The notes: generated from the letters alone by a model not told the origin. Positions 26,162-41,629 are shown, counted from the first letter of the stretch. The stretch: 64,000 bases of DNA from Piscicola geometra (GCA_943735955.1 OX030963.1:6332811-6396810); one strand, 5' to 3'. Numbers and translations: made by a program.

Positions 26162-29100
26162 ATGAGAAGGATGTTGACTTTGGTGGTGCTTTTGGCCGCA
26201 CTCTCCGCAGGTTTGAGTGCCAGTTATTTTAATTTCATTGTAAAAGTTTAACAAATCTTAACAATACTGGTTTTTTAAAATATAGCTTTGAACATTTTTA
26301 ATTTTCAAGTTTTTGAACTAGAGTTTTTTTCAATAATAAAGTTTTTATTTTTCAAACATTTAAAGTCTAATTTTTCTTAGTTAAAAAAAAATTTCAAGTT
26401 AACTTTGTAAACAGTTTATTTAAATTCAAATCTTATTTTTTACAGTTTTTTCAATTTCAAGTTTACTTTTTTTATAGTATATTTTATAACTAAGTTGTAT
26501 TAATAATAAGGGTTTATTTTATTTAATAAAATAAATAATAAATGATTTTATACTTATTTTTCAAGCTTCTTCAAAGGCAATAATTCTCAATCCGATGGAT
26601 TGTGAAATTGATACTTCAGCCTTCGATGGCAAACCGAAAACTTTGACGTTAAAGGTGGGAAAAACAATGTCTATAAAACTTAATTGAGTCTGATAGAATA
26701 GAAAACAATTTAGTATATTAAAATAAGGTTTAATTTAATTAAATAAATTTTGTTAAATTATGAATAATTTAATATAATAATACGAGTTTGAAATGAATCA
26801 AATGATTTGTTCAAATGGTTTATTATAGTAAAATCCTACTTAGCTTAACCCACGTTTAACTAAAATTGAAACAAATAGTAAATTTAATTTACATATTTTT
26901 TCCAGGTAACGACCAAACTGCAAAATGTACCAGAAATCCCGTTTACAATTATGATGCCAGATGGACTCCCCTTCGATGTGACTCTGCATGCTGGCAGGAA
27001 AACTGTCGCTAAAATAATTCCAACTGCGGCTGCAACAGAGTGTTTATTTAAGAATGTGAAAGGTGTGGTAATTGAAGCTACCGTACAATCTGTGGATTCC
27101 GAAATAGGTATGTATTTGAAAGTTTAATAAGTAAATATTGGAAAATTAAATATCTAAAATGGTGAAAGATTCAGACGTTCTATTAAAATTTATTTTTATC
27201 TTTTTTATTTTTCAAGATATGGGTGTTGGTGAAACAGTTGAAATCTTTAAGTTTGGCGGAGAGAAGAATCTAAAGATGACACATGAAAATAGGGTGCATG
27301 TGCCTATCAGCTTTGAGGTGCGTTCCTTGTTAACATGTGGAAATTGCTTTATAATTGTACGCATTAAAAGCCAATATATTAATACCTTCCTAAACTTTTC
27401 ATCATTTAATTCATTATGAGTCATTAAAGTTTTTTATAGCAGATAAACGCATTTCAAGCAAAATTTTAACCTACGAGCAGGTTTTTGGAGATAAAACAAA
27501 CGCTACTTATTTTTCCAATCTTGCCCATAATTATCTAGAGACACCTCTTTATGGCGAAAAAGAAACCTGGATGATATTTCCAAAAACCATATATACTCAA
27601 GACCCTCCTCAGTCTACATTCGATGTGGAGATAAATGTAGGGGTTGAAGGGCATGTGGTCATCACCAATGCCGTGGGAGGTGAGTAGGAGTGGAGTCGTT
27701 TGAAAGCTTAGCGGGACTTTTTGAGAGTTTTGATGTTGCAATAGTTGGAAGCGGAAAATATTGTTTGTGGCGTGATGGAAATTAAGATGGGAGTTTGGAA
27801 AAGTTAAGGAGGAATGGGAAAGTTTTCGCTACAAGAATTGAGTGAAATTAAGTTAAGAGTTTAAAAAAATGTTCTATTTCATTCAATAAATTTTTAATAT
27901 CCACGAATTCTTCAGAGAAGCCCACAATCAAACAAAACGATAAAGAGACCGACTTTGTTTGTTTGGAGAAGAGCTGCGCGTTCGACATTGAAAAAAAAGA
28001 AAACGTACTTTTTTATGTCAGATTCACAGCCGGCGTGAGTATATTTTTGAAGTATAAATGATTTTCTCATTTAATTAGTGAAAATTTGTTTACAAACACT
28101 TCAGTGGTCTGAATGAGAAAACAATTCTTTTTTTGTACTAAATCAAACGATTCCTCATAATTACTCTGTGTTAATTGGGTGTTTTATAAACCACTCTAGG
28201 ATGCAGATGATGAAAAATTAATGCTGACGGTAGACTCGAATGAGAAACAGGAAATTGAACTTCAAAAGGACGTACGGCAAGTCGTGAGATTTGATAAAGA
28301 TGAGTTTGGAGCCGTTTTAAGCTGCTCCTTCTCTGCACAACTCACTGATGAGAATTTTAAATTACATATCACGAACTCAGCAACTCCAGGTTAGCTCATC
28401 GGTTTTTAACTTTGCAAGCAAATTGGAATTTCAAATGACTTTCTTTTTCTCTCTGTTACAGACAAAGTAATGATTGATAGTGACGTGGCCATTTACCGTG
28501 GAAAGCCTGTGATTGGAACGTATCAGTTTGGTGTTAAGGGAAAAGCTAAAGAAGGGAAAATATTAACCTTAGAGGTATTTCATTGTTTAGCAACCCCAAT
28601 CGATTTTCAAAACTTGAAATTCTTGAATTGTAGATTTTTAATTTAAAAAAAAAAAGTTATACCTATTTTAAAATGTAAAAAGAGCACATTTTTGAGCCGT
28701 TTTTACATCATAACCTATAAGCAATTCACGGCCCACTCACAAGACAGAAATATTGTTTTTTTTCCATAACTTTTGTTTTTTTCTTCTTATATTTTTGAAA
28801 ATCACTATTTTAATTAAATTTGATATAAGGAATCAAAATTAGAAGTTTAAAGAATAATATCTTTAAAAATGAAAAAGTTATTAACTGCTTAAAAGCTTCA
28901 CTTATGGAAGAAATCAACTTTTACTTAGTTTATTCTTATTAATTATTTTATACCTTTTCAAGGTTTAAAATAATGAGCTATTTGTTTTTGAGGAATTTAA
29001 AATAAAAATAATTCAGCCTTACATCTATTAACAATGTTCTCAAGGAATGAAAAAACTGTTCAAATACGTTAATTCAATGTGCAAAGGCTGAAACAAATAT

Positions 29101-32100
29101 TTAATAAAATGTTCAATCAACAAAAAAGTGTGGCATTATACTTACCATAAAGTTTTTTAATAGTTTCATGTTCTTCAATAAAAAAGGTCTTTTAGAAATA
29201 CTAGAAATAATATAAATTATTTTAGAGTTAGGGGCTTTTATTTTACATAAATATTTTTTTTAGAGACATTCGGTTTGTCTTCTCATGCTGGCCATTGATA
29301 ATAACCAAGTTTCTTGGACGAATTAAGAAACTTCACAACTGAATTTTCTTCGTCTATAATTTTTCCACCTAACCAGGATACCAATTATCTTGGTAAGCCA
29401 CTGCTACATATTCATTCAAAATTTTTTCGTTTTAATAATCTAGTTTTAATATTTTGACATGAGATGCCAAGGGCTTCACACATAGAACCAGGAAAAGTCA
29501 TTGTTAAAAGGCCTGTATGTAAAATTATGAAATCTAAAAGTTGATAAAAAATGGTAAATGTTATTAATTAAAAAGAATAAATCTTGAAAACTTTGACTTA
29601 AGTTAAAATATTCGTTTACAAATCAAGAAAACAAATTAGGTTAATTAAACGAAGTATCCTGTACTAATGCAATCGAATGTGTAGCAGACAAAAAAAGGAG
29701 ATGTGCTGACTAAAACAATTTTGTGTTAAGCCGAAAGCATGTACACTTTAAGATCTATTTTGTATACTCAAAAAATTTTTAACAAAATTTATTGAGTATA
29801 ACTTATACTTTTTCAATAACTTTCTTAAGTGAAAACTATCTTTTTTGATTCCTGAATTACTAAATTTAAAGCTTTGCCTCGAGTTTTCTGGATTCTCACT
29901 TAATATTTATTCAACTTAAGAAAATATAATCATAGATTATTTAAAGATGACTCTAATTATGCATAATTCAATATTATACGTAATTTCTTTAATTAGGCGA
30001 ATTAAGAAATTAATAAGTACGTATAAAAAGTAGTAGCCACAAAATTATAGCTTTTTTACGTTACGCTAGGATATTCAAGGGATATTTTGATTAAAATCCA
30101 TTTATTTGAAAACTCACATAATATATAATTTATTGATAAAATACTCATTTAAAAGATAATAAAATTTTCTTTCATGCACTTGCTTTTTTATTTCGATAGA
30201 ATAACGCCTAATTTAAATTTTAAAACATTTCTATAATTTATCTGTAAACGTCACTTTTGATCATTAGCATAAGTCGATATGGGTTGCTACATTATTAGGA
30301 GAAAAAATAATTACAATTTTCTTTATGAACGTATATTTTATAAATTTTGTTTTTCTATAAAATAATATTTTATTTAGTTTGTAACTTTTCAAATTTTTTA
30401 AAGTTTAATATTTTAAAGTATTTATTATTATTTGTCAAGCTCTTGAATCCAATGAAAGCAATTATAGAGTTCAAAACAGCGGAAGTAATTCCCGAGATTC
30501 AAAATAAACTAGTTCGGCTGGATAAGAGTGACCCTCCTGAAGAATTGTTCTTCTTCGGTGATGAAATTCCTGATAGTTTGCAAACATCATTTAAAATTAA
30601 TAACCGGGAAAATATTAGAATTGAAATGAAGATTACGAGAAAAAAATTACGTTAGTATTTTAACTTATTAAATTGCTTAAATTGAAACAGTTTGTGCCCA
30701 AAATAAATCGAATTTATCGATCTTATTTATACGTCTCCAAAATAATATTGTTTTTTAGATGTGTTCAAAATTATTAATAGTTAAGTTATTTTCGATGTCT
30801 TAGTTTTTTTGTATTTAATATTTTGAATATTTAAGTTTTCAATATTTAAGTTTTTATTATTTAAGTTTTTATTATTTAAGTTTTTTATTATTTAGTTTTG
30901 TATTATTTAAGTTTTGTATTATTTAAGTTTTTTATTATTTAAGTTTTGTATTTTTTAATTTTTTTGATTTAAATTTTTCAATATTTAAATTTTTATTATT
31001 TAAATTTTTTATTATTTAAGTTTTTTAGTATTCAAGTTTTGTATTTATTTAGGCTTTTTATTATTTAAGTTTTATTATTTAATTTTTTATTATTTAATTT
31101 TTTATTATTCAAGTTTTAAATTATTTAAGTTATTTATTATCTAAGTTTTTATTATTTAAGTTTTTTATTATTTAAGTTTTTCATTATTTAAGTTTTTTAT
31201 TATTTAACTTTTTTATTAATCAAGTTTTTTATTCTTTAAGTTTTTTATTATTTCAAGGTTGTTTATTCTTTCAAATTTATTCATTCTTTCAAAGTTTTTA
31301 TACTTGAATGTTTTTCATAATAAATTATTTTCAGTATTTAATTTTTTAAGTTGATAAAAAAAAAGAAGTTTATTTATACTTTTTCTTTCAAGCTCCTTCA
31401 CAGACAATAGTTCTCAATCCAAGGAATTGTAGAATTGATACTTCCGGCTTCAGTCGCTCCGCCACTTTGGAGTTAAAGGTGGAAAAAGATGACTATGAAA
31501 CTGAATTAAACCATTATATAATTATAGCTATTATAATAGAATTAAGATTAATATAGTAAAATAAGACTCACTTTTATTAACTGAACTTTTTTTTGAGAAA
31601 AAATAAATTAATTGAAGAATCTAATTAATTTAATATTTTAAAATCTTAACTAAGCTAAATCCACGATAACATACTATTTAAATAAAATATTTTTTTTCTT
31701 CTAGATAAAGAACAACCCGCAAAAGATATCAGAAATCAAGCTTAAACTTAAAGTAAAAGGTCAAGACATGGTTTTGACTTTGCATGCTGGCAGGAAAACT
31801 ATCGTTAAAATATATCCAACTGAAGCCGAAACTCTTTGTGAAATTGTTGGAGCAGATGTTGAGATTGAAGCTAGCGTAAGCGCTGCGGTTTCTCAAATAG
31901 GTAAGTTATTTAAAAGTGGGGAAAATTAAACATTTTAATTCAACTATTAGAATTTATTAGCCAAATTTAATGTTATACTTTTTATATCTCAAGATATGGG
32001 TGTGGGTGAAACAGTTGAAATAGTTAGGTTTGATAAAGAAACGGTACTTAGGATGAAACATGGAAACAGGAAGCATGTGCTAATCAGCTTTGATGTGAGT

Positions 32101-33530
32101 TCTTTTTAATATGTGGATAAAGTAATCGAAGACTATTTATAATCAGCTAATATTTTACTAATTATTTATTTATTTATTTTAAACTCATTATGAATAATTT
32201 AATCCATTTTTATAAAAAATAAACACAACTCAAACGAGAATTTTACTTACGAGCAGGTTAAGGAAGAAGATGATAATGAAGTCACTTTTTCGCTCAACCC
32301 TGTCCAACAACCTATAGTTCTTGAGGGTCAAAAAGAGACTTTGGTGATGGTGGCAAAGACTTGGTTAGTAAATGGTCAGGGTGATACACTCGATGTGAAG
32401 ATAAAAGTAGGGGCTGAAGGGCATGTGGTCATCACCAATGCCAAGGGAGGTGAGTAGGAGTGGAGTCGTTTGAAAGCTTAGCGGGACTTTTTGAGAGTTT
32501 TGATGTTGCAATAGTTGGAAGCGGAAAATATTGTTTGTGGCGTGATGGAAATTAAGATGGGAGTTTGGAAGAGTTCAGGAGGAATAGGAAAGTTTTCGCT
32601 TTTGGCATTGAATGTAGTTAAGTTAAGAGTAAAAAAAAACTTATTGGGTTCCTTTTCTAAAAATTTTCAAATATTTCGTTTCATCAAATCTCACAAAACT
32701 CTCTATTTTGTAGAAAAACCCACGGTCAAACAAAACGATATAGAAACCAACTTTTTTTGCTTGGCAAATATCTGTGCATTTGAAATTGAAAATAAAAAAG
32801 GCAATATTCTTTTCTACTTCAGACTCGCTTCCCACGTGAGAATCAGTTTTATAAATAAATTTATTTTATTTCATCAGTCGAATTTTTTATTTTTTATCTA
32901 ATAAATCTGTCTTTTTATAACATCTTTCTTCTCTTATCTTAGACCCAATCAAGCCTATTTGAAATAATTTGTCATTGTTAATTACACGCTTTGCAAACCA
33001 CTCTAGGCGCCACCAAACGTTAAGTCACAGCTAACGATAGAGTCGACGAATAAACAGACGATATGGGTGCAAAGGGATGTTTTGGAAATCGTGAGGGTAA
33101 AAAAAGATGAGTTTGGAGACGCATTAAACTGCTACCTCACGTCGGAACTGTCTGCCCCATTCACGATCGTCAACTCAGCCACTCCTGGTAAACTTGTTGC
33201 TTTTGTGCTTTACTAAGTATATTTATTAAATTTAAATTACTGGCGTCGTCTTTTTTTAAAGATAAAATAAGGATAAAAGATCGTGCGGCTCTCTACCGTG
33301 GACAGCCTATGGTTGGAAGGTATAAGTTTATTGAACAAGAAACTGGTGCACATGATGATGTAACTCTGGAACTCGAGGTATTTCAAGAATTTTTCCAATT
33401 TTGAATTTTAATTTAAAATGTAAAAATAATAGAAATAAAATGTTGTTTATTTCATGTAATGTTCATATTTGACTGCTTTAAAATCTTTTAGCAATTTTTA
33501 CACTTTTCCCAGCTTCTTGAGCCCGTATGA
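26162..33530 (+). CDS. Modular secreted-family gene, modules C and D read as one transcript
   Basis: Module C exons: 26162-26210, 26566-26654, 26906-27107, 27217-27317, 27481-27679, 27916-28034, 28200-28389, 28462-28574, 30440-30650 (or to a stop at 30655). Module D exons: 31393-31478, 31705-31900, 31994-32094, 32257-32449, 32714-32835, 33007-33187, 33262-33377, 33513-33530. Exon 1 is a signal peptide (MRRMLTLVVLLAALSA). If the last C exon is read through it stops after ITRKKLR, giving 425 residues. If it is cut at ttac|gttagt (phase 1) it joins D exon 1 (acceptor at 31392, phase 1) in frame, giving about 761 residues and eight repeats. I favour the joined form because D has no signal-peptide exon or promoter of its own. 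D's final exon stops after LLEPV, so its fourth repeat is truncated. Unknown secreted or extracellular role. Confidence 0.72.
28575..30439. other. Long intron in module C
   Basis: A 1.87-kb AT-rich intron, unlike the 70-300 bp introns at the same place in modules A and B. No transposon is recognised in it. Confidence 0.5.
30825..31260. repeat. Degenerate T-rich tandem repeat (atttaagttttttatt)
   Basis: About 25 units of 15-17 bp, atttaagttttttatt and variants. They lie immediately upstream of the first exon of module D, the same position that the T-rich arrays occupy in module A. Confidence 0.85.
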
Positions 33531-34424
33531 ACCTATAAACAGTTCTACACAAATGTTGGTTCACTTGACATTCAGAGGTTTTAACCTAGACATGATCGTT
33601 AGCTGTGTTTTAATTCAAAGAACTGAGATTACATTATTTGCAGATGAATTTACTTGATTAGTATATCATCATGAAGCAAGCAGTATTGATAATTAAAAAC
33701 CCTTTAAATAATGAATGATTTAATAATATCTTTGTAGTAACTAAATACATCACAATATTAATTGGTTCAAAAAGATCATCATTTATCCATATTTTAAAAA
33801 TACAAATTTTTCTAATCGTTTTAAAATCATGTACTTTAAAAAAATCATTCTTATTAGTTTTATTTTGTTAATTATTAAAATAACATTTTATAATCATTTG
33901 CAAATTTTCACAATTAATCTTCACACAACTACAGCGCACATACAAACCTTCAAAATTAATTTTAAAACTTGGAAAATAATTCGATCTGGATATGCCAGTT
34001 TGGTTTAAAATCTTCTTTGATCAATTCGAAAAATAAAAATTCCATTATTTTTTGCTTTCAAATTTAATTAATAATATTCGAACGTTTTTATTTAGTTTAA
34101 AATAATTAAACAGGCTCACTAGTACAAATCAGCAGCGGTACACAAGAATTCCTATTTTTTCCACACATCCCTTCTTCCATCTCATTTTCTTCTCCTCTAT
34201 GAACTTTGCTTTGAGCTCTCCCAAGCCAACCACCCTTGCAAACACCCACAACCATCATATCCAAACGATTCAAATGAAGTGTAAAAGTAAATTTAGATAA
34301 TGCTGAAAAAAAGTGTGGGTGGAAGAGAGAAAAAACGCATGAGAAAAACATCAAATATTGTTTAAAGCTTAATTAACCAAATTTAAAATATAAATTTTTT
34401 GAATTTGAATTAATTGAGTAAGAG
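33531..34424. other. Downstream flank of module D
   Basis: A frame at 33540-33657 continues the D final exon after a frameshift (NSSTQMLVHLTFRG). Beyond it I see nothing coding. Confidence 0.35.
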
Positions 34425-34465
34425 ATGATGATGAGGATGATGATGATGATGACGATGGTGATGAC

Positions 34466-34535
<70 letters not shown>

Positions 34536-34570
34536 ATGGTGATGATGATGATGGTGAAGATTATAACGAT
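34425..34570. repeat. (GAT)n microsatellite
   Basis: An interrupted gat array, with gac, tat and ggt variants. Confidence 0.9.
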
Positions 34571-36028
34571 GATGATGGTGTGAATTATTAATATATTCGT
34601 GAGTTTGTTGATCTAACGGATGCAGTGTTTTTTTTTGGTTAATTGGAGGCAAAAAAAAAGCTTTAGTCCTGAAGCATCATTAACTCAATGAGGGAGGGTG
34701 GGCCGGAGGGAGGATGAGCTACCACTCTTGCATTTCAACCGTCGAAACATACTCTTACTCTGAGTGTACTTTTGTAAATGTTTAAACGGGGTAAGCTAGT
34801 TAGTTGTAATTTTTTAAAGGTTCGACAACATGTTCTGGAGAAAAATTCTTATTGGACAGAATCTGCTTCTCAGAAGCACGCAAAAACGCTAGAGGGCAGT
34901 GGTAAAGGGCCAAAAACCCTTCGAATTTTCTGTAAAGTATTGTGTTAATGAATCGTTTAAAATATATTGATTTTCAATTGATAAATGTACATTTTTAAAA
35001 GCTTAATTTATAAATTAAATAATTATATAATATAATAATAATTCAAATGTATTCGATCAAAATCACGAGGTATGAAAATAATAAATTATTATTATTTAAG
35101 CTTAAAGGATACTTTCAAATTAGCCTAGTTTATGAATAGCAATTAGTGCTTGAAGTATTAATTGGCAATTAAGGACCATCTTGAAAGGAAATCAAAAGGC
35201 ACGCGTACAACTGTCGTGTGTTTGTCGGTTGTCATGACAACCAGGTGAGCTGAGGAGGCTTAATGATCGACAAAAGAGATGAGGAAGAAGAAGATTGAGG
35301 GAAGGAGGTGTGTGGAGGAAAATTAAATGAGTAAAAGGGGATGAATGAAGTGGATGAGTCAGATATAGGAAGAAAGGTTTCATAGAAACTGTGTTCGAAC
35401 GAGGCGTTCAGAATGCTTCGATTCCTTAGTAAGTATTTAACACCCATTTAACATTTCTATCAATTAACAGTAAGTTCGACTGTAAATGTAAAAACGTCAG
35501 CTGCAAAGGTATGACAGAATGAGAAAACTGTGGAGATCTCGGAGGAAACTTTGGCAAATTTGAAGTTCTTGAAGAACAGACAACAATGGTAAGAGTTATC
35601 TTCATTCGTGCTGGAAAAATAAATTATTTGAAATAATTAAATATTGAAAAAAATGCAGGATTCACTTTTAAGCAAATCTCAACTTAGTGTCTTTAATGCT
35701 CCTATACCTGCTTGTGTTGTCTTTCGTGATCTGAAGTATTTAAAGGAAATTCAATTTGATGAATCGACGTGGAAAGCTTTCCAATTTTGAAACTGAGAAG
35801 AATTTTTCATCAGATAACTTGGCGTAGAAAATCAGCTTGATTGAAAGTTTTGGCATTGGTCCATTTGTGCTGGCCTTACATTTTTAGAATTAATAATTGC
35901 ACAAAAAAAAGTAAAAACTCATAGAAAAGCATCCACACAAGACCAGGTAAAGACCCGCACACAGTTAAATGAGAGCAGATATGATGTGTTTTACAGAATT
36001 AGGTTCCCGAGGAAGCATTGATGACTCA
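34571..36028. other. Intergenic, no supported gene
   Basis: Includes a G-rich patch at 34690-34720. A short frame starting MLRFL at 35414 is followed by a donor-like gtaagt, and a weak coding-like patch lies near 35690-35770. None can be joined into a gene. Confidence 0.35.
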
Positions 36029-36490
<462 letters not shown>

Positions 36491-36649
36491 TGCTTCAAAT
36501 GGTTCAGATCTCCGTCTTATTTAAAGTTTTTTTCCGTTTTATTGTTTGAAAAATTGCAATAGCTAGAAAGAAATAGTTAATTATGTGTGTGTGTGCGTGT
36601 GTGCATTGCCTGAAGACACGCTTTAGATGTCCCATTCACATGCTACTCA

Positions 36650-36950
36650 ACGTACACACACCCACGCACACACACAAACACACACTTCACACACACAAAC
36701 ATACACACACACACAAACACACACAAGCACACACAAGATGAAGCATGTTTGCGCACACATGAACAAACCCGCCAATTTAAGTCTTGCCTTTCCATGGTTT
36801 GCAAAGACTGCCGCTAATAGGAAGTGCCATCGAGCTAGTCTATAGAAAGCTCCTTCGCCCCCATCCACATCACATCCTGCTTTTTTTTCATCATCATCAT
36901 CACCATCATCATCATCATCCTCATCAACATCATCACCATCACTCTCTCTA
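36650..36950. repeat. (CA)n array and (ATC)n array
   Basis: An interrupted ca repeat at 36650-36735 and an atc-rich block at 36888-36945, separated by sequence of higher GC content. Confidence 0.85.
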
Positions 36951-37226
36951 ATGAAAATACTACATGCTTCTCAGAGCATATAGGTGTTTTGATGACATCT
37001 ACGAACAACAAAGCAAAGAAGAATCAAACAATCATGATTTTAAAAAAATTTAAAGTAAAAATATTTTTTATCATTCAATAATAGTATTATTAAAAGAAAA
37101 TCTTGGCATCTGATTGTACATCATCACAACACAATGTTTTGAAATATAATTTAGCAAAATTTTTCAAAGAAAAAAGTTAAGAAATAATAGTGTAAAATCC
37201 CCAAGAAAAAACACAACAACAACTCA

Positions 37227-40200
37227 ATGATGCTCCCAGTCACCAAGGCCTCCTTCACGAACACCATCAACCTCACCAACTTCTCCCTCCAACCACACAC
37301 CAAACCATCCACCCTCTCCACCAAGCTCCACTCTTCTGACAACAAAAATGCCTTCTCCAACACCCAAATTGGCAACAATAACAACAACAATTTAAACTTC
37401 AACAACAACAACAACCAACAAACTTCTCAACGTCGCGTTTCGGTGCTTTCGCTCAAGTCATCTCCCGCATGGCGGCTCCACTACAAGGACTTCCTCCCCT
37501 CCGATGCGCTCCACGCTGGAAACTGGAACAAGGCCGAGTCCTTCCAGTGAGTCGTGTTTCATGCTTATTTCTCGTTATTGGTGTGTATCTTCATGCCTAT
37601 CTTTTCCCTCTTGGTCGTTATTGGTGTAGTCGAGATGGCAAAAAATAGCCGTTTTAATTGATTTTGTCGAAATGGTTGAAAATTGCTGAAATGTTGCATT
37701 AAAAAATTTTATGGAAATCATTTTTATTTATTGCATGGTTAAAGCCACTTTGGTTGGTATTCTTAGAGCTCATTTCGTTAAGCACTAGTTTTACTGAAAG
37801 CGACAATTTAAATTCGAATTTAAAGGGTTTAATTAGACTGAGTGATTTTGACAAAATAAAAATAAATACTAAGATATTGTTATGGCAACGGTTCAAAAAG
37901 TCATGCCCAGGTATCATAAAAAATGAAGTGCGCAGTTTACGTTAATTGCAATGCAATTATTGCATTATTCAAGCCTGCGAAACATTCTTTTAATTCAATA
38001 TGTCCGTTTAAAAAATATTCAAAGTGAAGTTTCATATTTTTTATGACTTAATATAGGAAATTAATTTTTATTTTTGGTTTGAGTTAAATAATTAATTTTC
38101 CATAGAAAAATCCCATAAAATCCTATTTATGTCGAACAAAATTTAATGATAAAACTTAAATATTCAAAATGGTGTCATTCAATTTGATATTTGATTAATT
38201 ATTCTTTTATTTAAATTAAATATATTTGTATATGTTTTAAATTTAATTGTTTCAATTTTGAACAACAAAAAATTTGAATCTCATGTTTAAAAATTTGGCG
38301 TAGCCATTCCTAACAAAAAAACATGAATAAAAATAAAAATAAATATGAAGAATATGAAGCAAGTTCTATAAATGCTAGTTTACCATTAATTGATTATATA
38401 ACCATTCAAAATCTTAGTAGAGTAACCTAGATAACCTATTTCAAGCATCTGATTATTCTAGTATATTTGGCTATTCATAAAAAAATGAAATGGATATAGA
38501 ATTGTGAATTTGGTATCTCTTACCCAACATGATTTGCAATCACTACCCACACTACAATAACTCTCATCAACACCCTCCCAACACATCATCAGTACAACCT
38601 CAACTACATTCACCACTGCAGCAAACTTGTAGACAGAGCTAACTCTTGGCTGAAAAAGACTCCGGAAGTTAAGGTGGTACAGGTTTGTGTGGAGGGAAAA
38701 CACCCTTGAAGTTTTCATATGTGAAAGTTCATCAACAGCTTTCAATAAATTTCAACGCTTAATGACCCAAGACATAAAACTGTTAGCAAAGTTTGACTGT
38801 AAGAGAGGCTAAGACTTCCCCAATTTTCTATAAAATTAAAAAGATAAAAGAATTTTTTTAAAACCAATAGGCTATCTCCACTTCTTATTCTTGTACTTTT
38901 CTCTATAAAGCTGTCTCAAATCTCGTACACCGTTCATTTTTTTCCGAGAGTTAGTTCAAATAATTGAATTCAATTAAATATTAACTCAGGTAATCGGCAC
39001 AGTTCTATTTTCTAGATTTCTCCAACAAATTGTAACAAACTTGCCCAAAGGTTGCCTCGTGTGAGACGGTCACATGGCAGAGTCATGACAAAGGCTTGCT
39101 AGGGGACGGAGAGCTGATGATGCTGACGAGAAGTCTCAAAGAGAAAAACTACAACTACCACGTCAGAGGGTTGAGGTGCTCATTCAATTATAAGTTATCA
39201 TTTGCAACATAAATACAAAGGGCGCTATATAAAAACGACGATTAATTAGCTATTTTCTTTATAACATAAGTAACAGGAACGAATATTGTCATAGTGGCGT
39301 ATATCCTGAATCATCTTTAAGATGAAATGAGAAGTTTTTTTGACCTTTGCAAGAATATGATGAATTAGAGGGAAAAATTATTGTCAAATACCAAAGTCTT
39401 TGGACATTTGAAAATACATATTTTTTAATATTCGAAAATATAGAATAATTTCAAGAATTTATTATTCTTCCACAATTGCCAGCTAGACATTAAAGTTTTA
39501 TAATAGAAGGTGAAAAATGTTTTCGAGATAAAGGCTAAAAAGCAGTTTGTTTTTCAAAAAATGATGCTGTCTTTAAATTATGAATGTCTGACAATGTTGT
39601 TATTTTACGCTACTTAGTTATAAATCGTCTCATCTGAACATTAAAGAATTGAAAAGCTTTGCAGTTTGAAGCCAAAATGAAATTTAAACCTATAACGGAT
39701 AAAAAACTGGAAAAACTTGAAGTAGAAAACTTCTTATTCAATGGAAGCTAGGTTAAGAGAGAAGGTATCCAAAAAGTTTATTTTAAAAACAGCACAGTAA
39801 ACTGGTGAGAGCAAGAGGAAAGTACTACAAGACCTATACCGTACTAAAAATAATGCACTTTTCCTTTTTCACCGTTCAATCAATAAATCTCATATCTAAT
39901 CGATTCTTGTCTTTTTAACTTTTTATTCGATAGTTTTTCATTTTCACTATATTCTATTTTCTCCCAGGTTATGGCTCGTGCCAAACGCCACCTATAAGAC
40001 TTGCCACTTATCCTTCGCTGACGTTATCCCAGAAGAGGATGAGCGAGTGGCAGATCTGGTCGCCAGAGCCAATAAGAAGTTGCAATGTCGAAGTCTGAAG
40101 GGTAAGTGTGCTGTGCATGTATTTGTGTGCATGCCTGCTTGCCTTTAATATAAAATATTTCATCAGTTGCATTACAAGGCAAAGTATTGGTTATTGAAAC

Positions 40201-41598
40201 CTTTAACAACACACATTTTTTAACAGGTAATAACAAACACATTTTCTCCACAATAAATATCAACAAACACTACAGGTTTCCTGGTGGGCGCTGAGACAGT
40301 GACAGTGCCTACTTTGAAATCGACGCACCACTCGACCACCAGTAGATGGGTCGAGAAAAGTGAAGAAGATGCCGTCTACATCTTCATACTCAGGTGGAGC
40401 AGGTGGTGGTGATGATGAGAATGATAAAGATGATGAAAATGCGGAAGATAATGATGATATTGATGAAGATGAGAATGATGATGAACATTTTAACTGAGAA
40501 ATAGTCGTGGAAAAGATGATTGAGATGGAACGCTCGTCTTTAAAGAGGGTGATAAAAAATTATGGATGTTCATGACAATGGGTAAGAGGTCTCAAAAATA
40601 TTTTTGACATGTTATTTTCAGTGATCAAAAGTTTTAATTTGAAATTTGTGAGCAGTCTGCAAAGTAAACTGTTTGATTGAATAATTTTCATTAAGCAAGA
40701 ATCAACGGACACAATGCAGGTTGTTCGTGGTGAAGGAGGAAGCAGGATTTTTTGGACATCATGACAGACACAGGAGGGTCTCATCTCCCCCATCTTCCTC
40801 TTTCGCCCCTGCCAAGCTGTGTGAGTGGATGGATGAGGTGGGGAAGAAGTGATGAGCAGGTTGAGAAGTAAATGGGTGATTTGCAAGTGATGATGGTTGA
40901 AATATGAGAAAGTGGATTAACTGAATGTAAAATACCATAAGTTTAAATCTTGTAAAAACAATTTTCATTTTCAAAAACTATTATTAAAAACAAACGCTTG
41001 ATAAAAATTATAGTGAACGTGATTTCACAATAAACTTTCACTCCTCTCGTAACCACGTCTTCCACAAAATACGCACCGAAGCGTACGTAGACATAGTGCC
41101 AGAGCAGACGAAGGAAGACTACGAAGACTATGCAAAACTGGTCGAGAAGGCCTCTGAGTGGCTGGAGGGAGAGGCCTACCAGAGGGTGGTCTCCATCAAG
41201 TCACTCATCGTGCAGAAACACCAAGGTTGTAATTGTATTTAGGCCCTTTTAGAGAAAATGCTGTTCAAGCGCTTTTCATTTATGAAAAAGCGTGACATAA
41301 ATTTATTTGATTTATTGATCGAATTGCTTCAATTAAGTTGCTAATGTTGAAAAATGTACAATTTCTTTGTAAAAAGCTTTCGATTATTTTATTTATTTTT
41401 ATCAAATTATGTAATAATTATCTGACACTTTAATATCCCACAATTAGATTTTAGGTCATTATATCTGTATTACATTATTTTTTGCCGTCTCAGCACTGGA
41501 AACACATCTATTGTCCCAACAGGCTGCAAACAAGAAAACGTCGGCAGAAGTTGCAAGTTAATGAAAATCTCACACACACATATACACACACACACACG

Positions 41599-41629
<31 letters not shown>

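Noticed and set aside
35414..35800. Possible small gene starting MLRFL with a gtaagt donor
   Set aside because: No second exon could be joined in phase.
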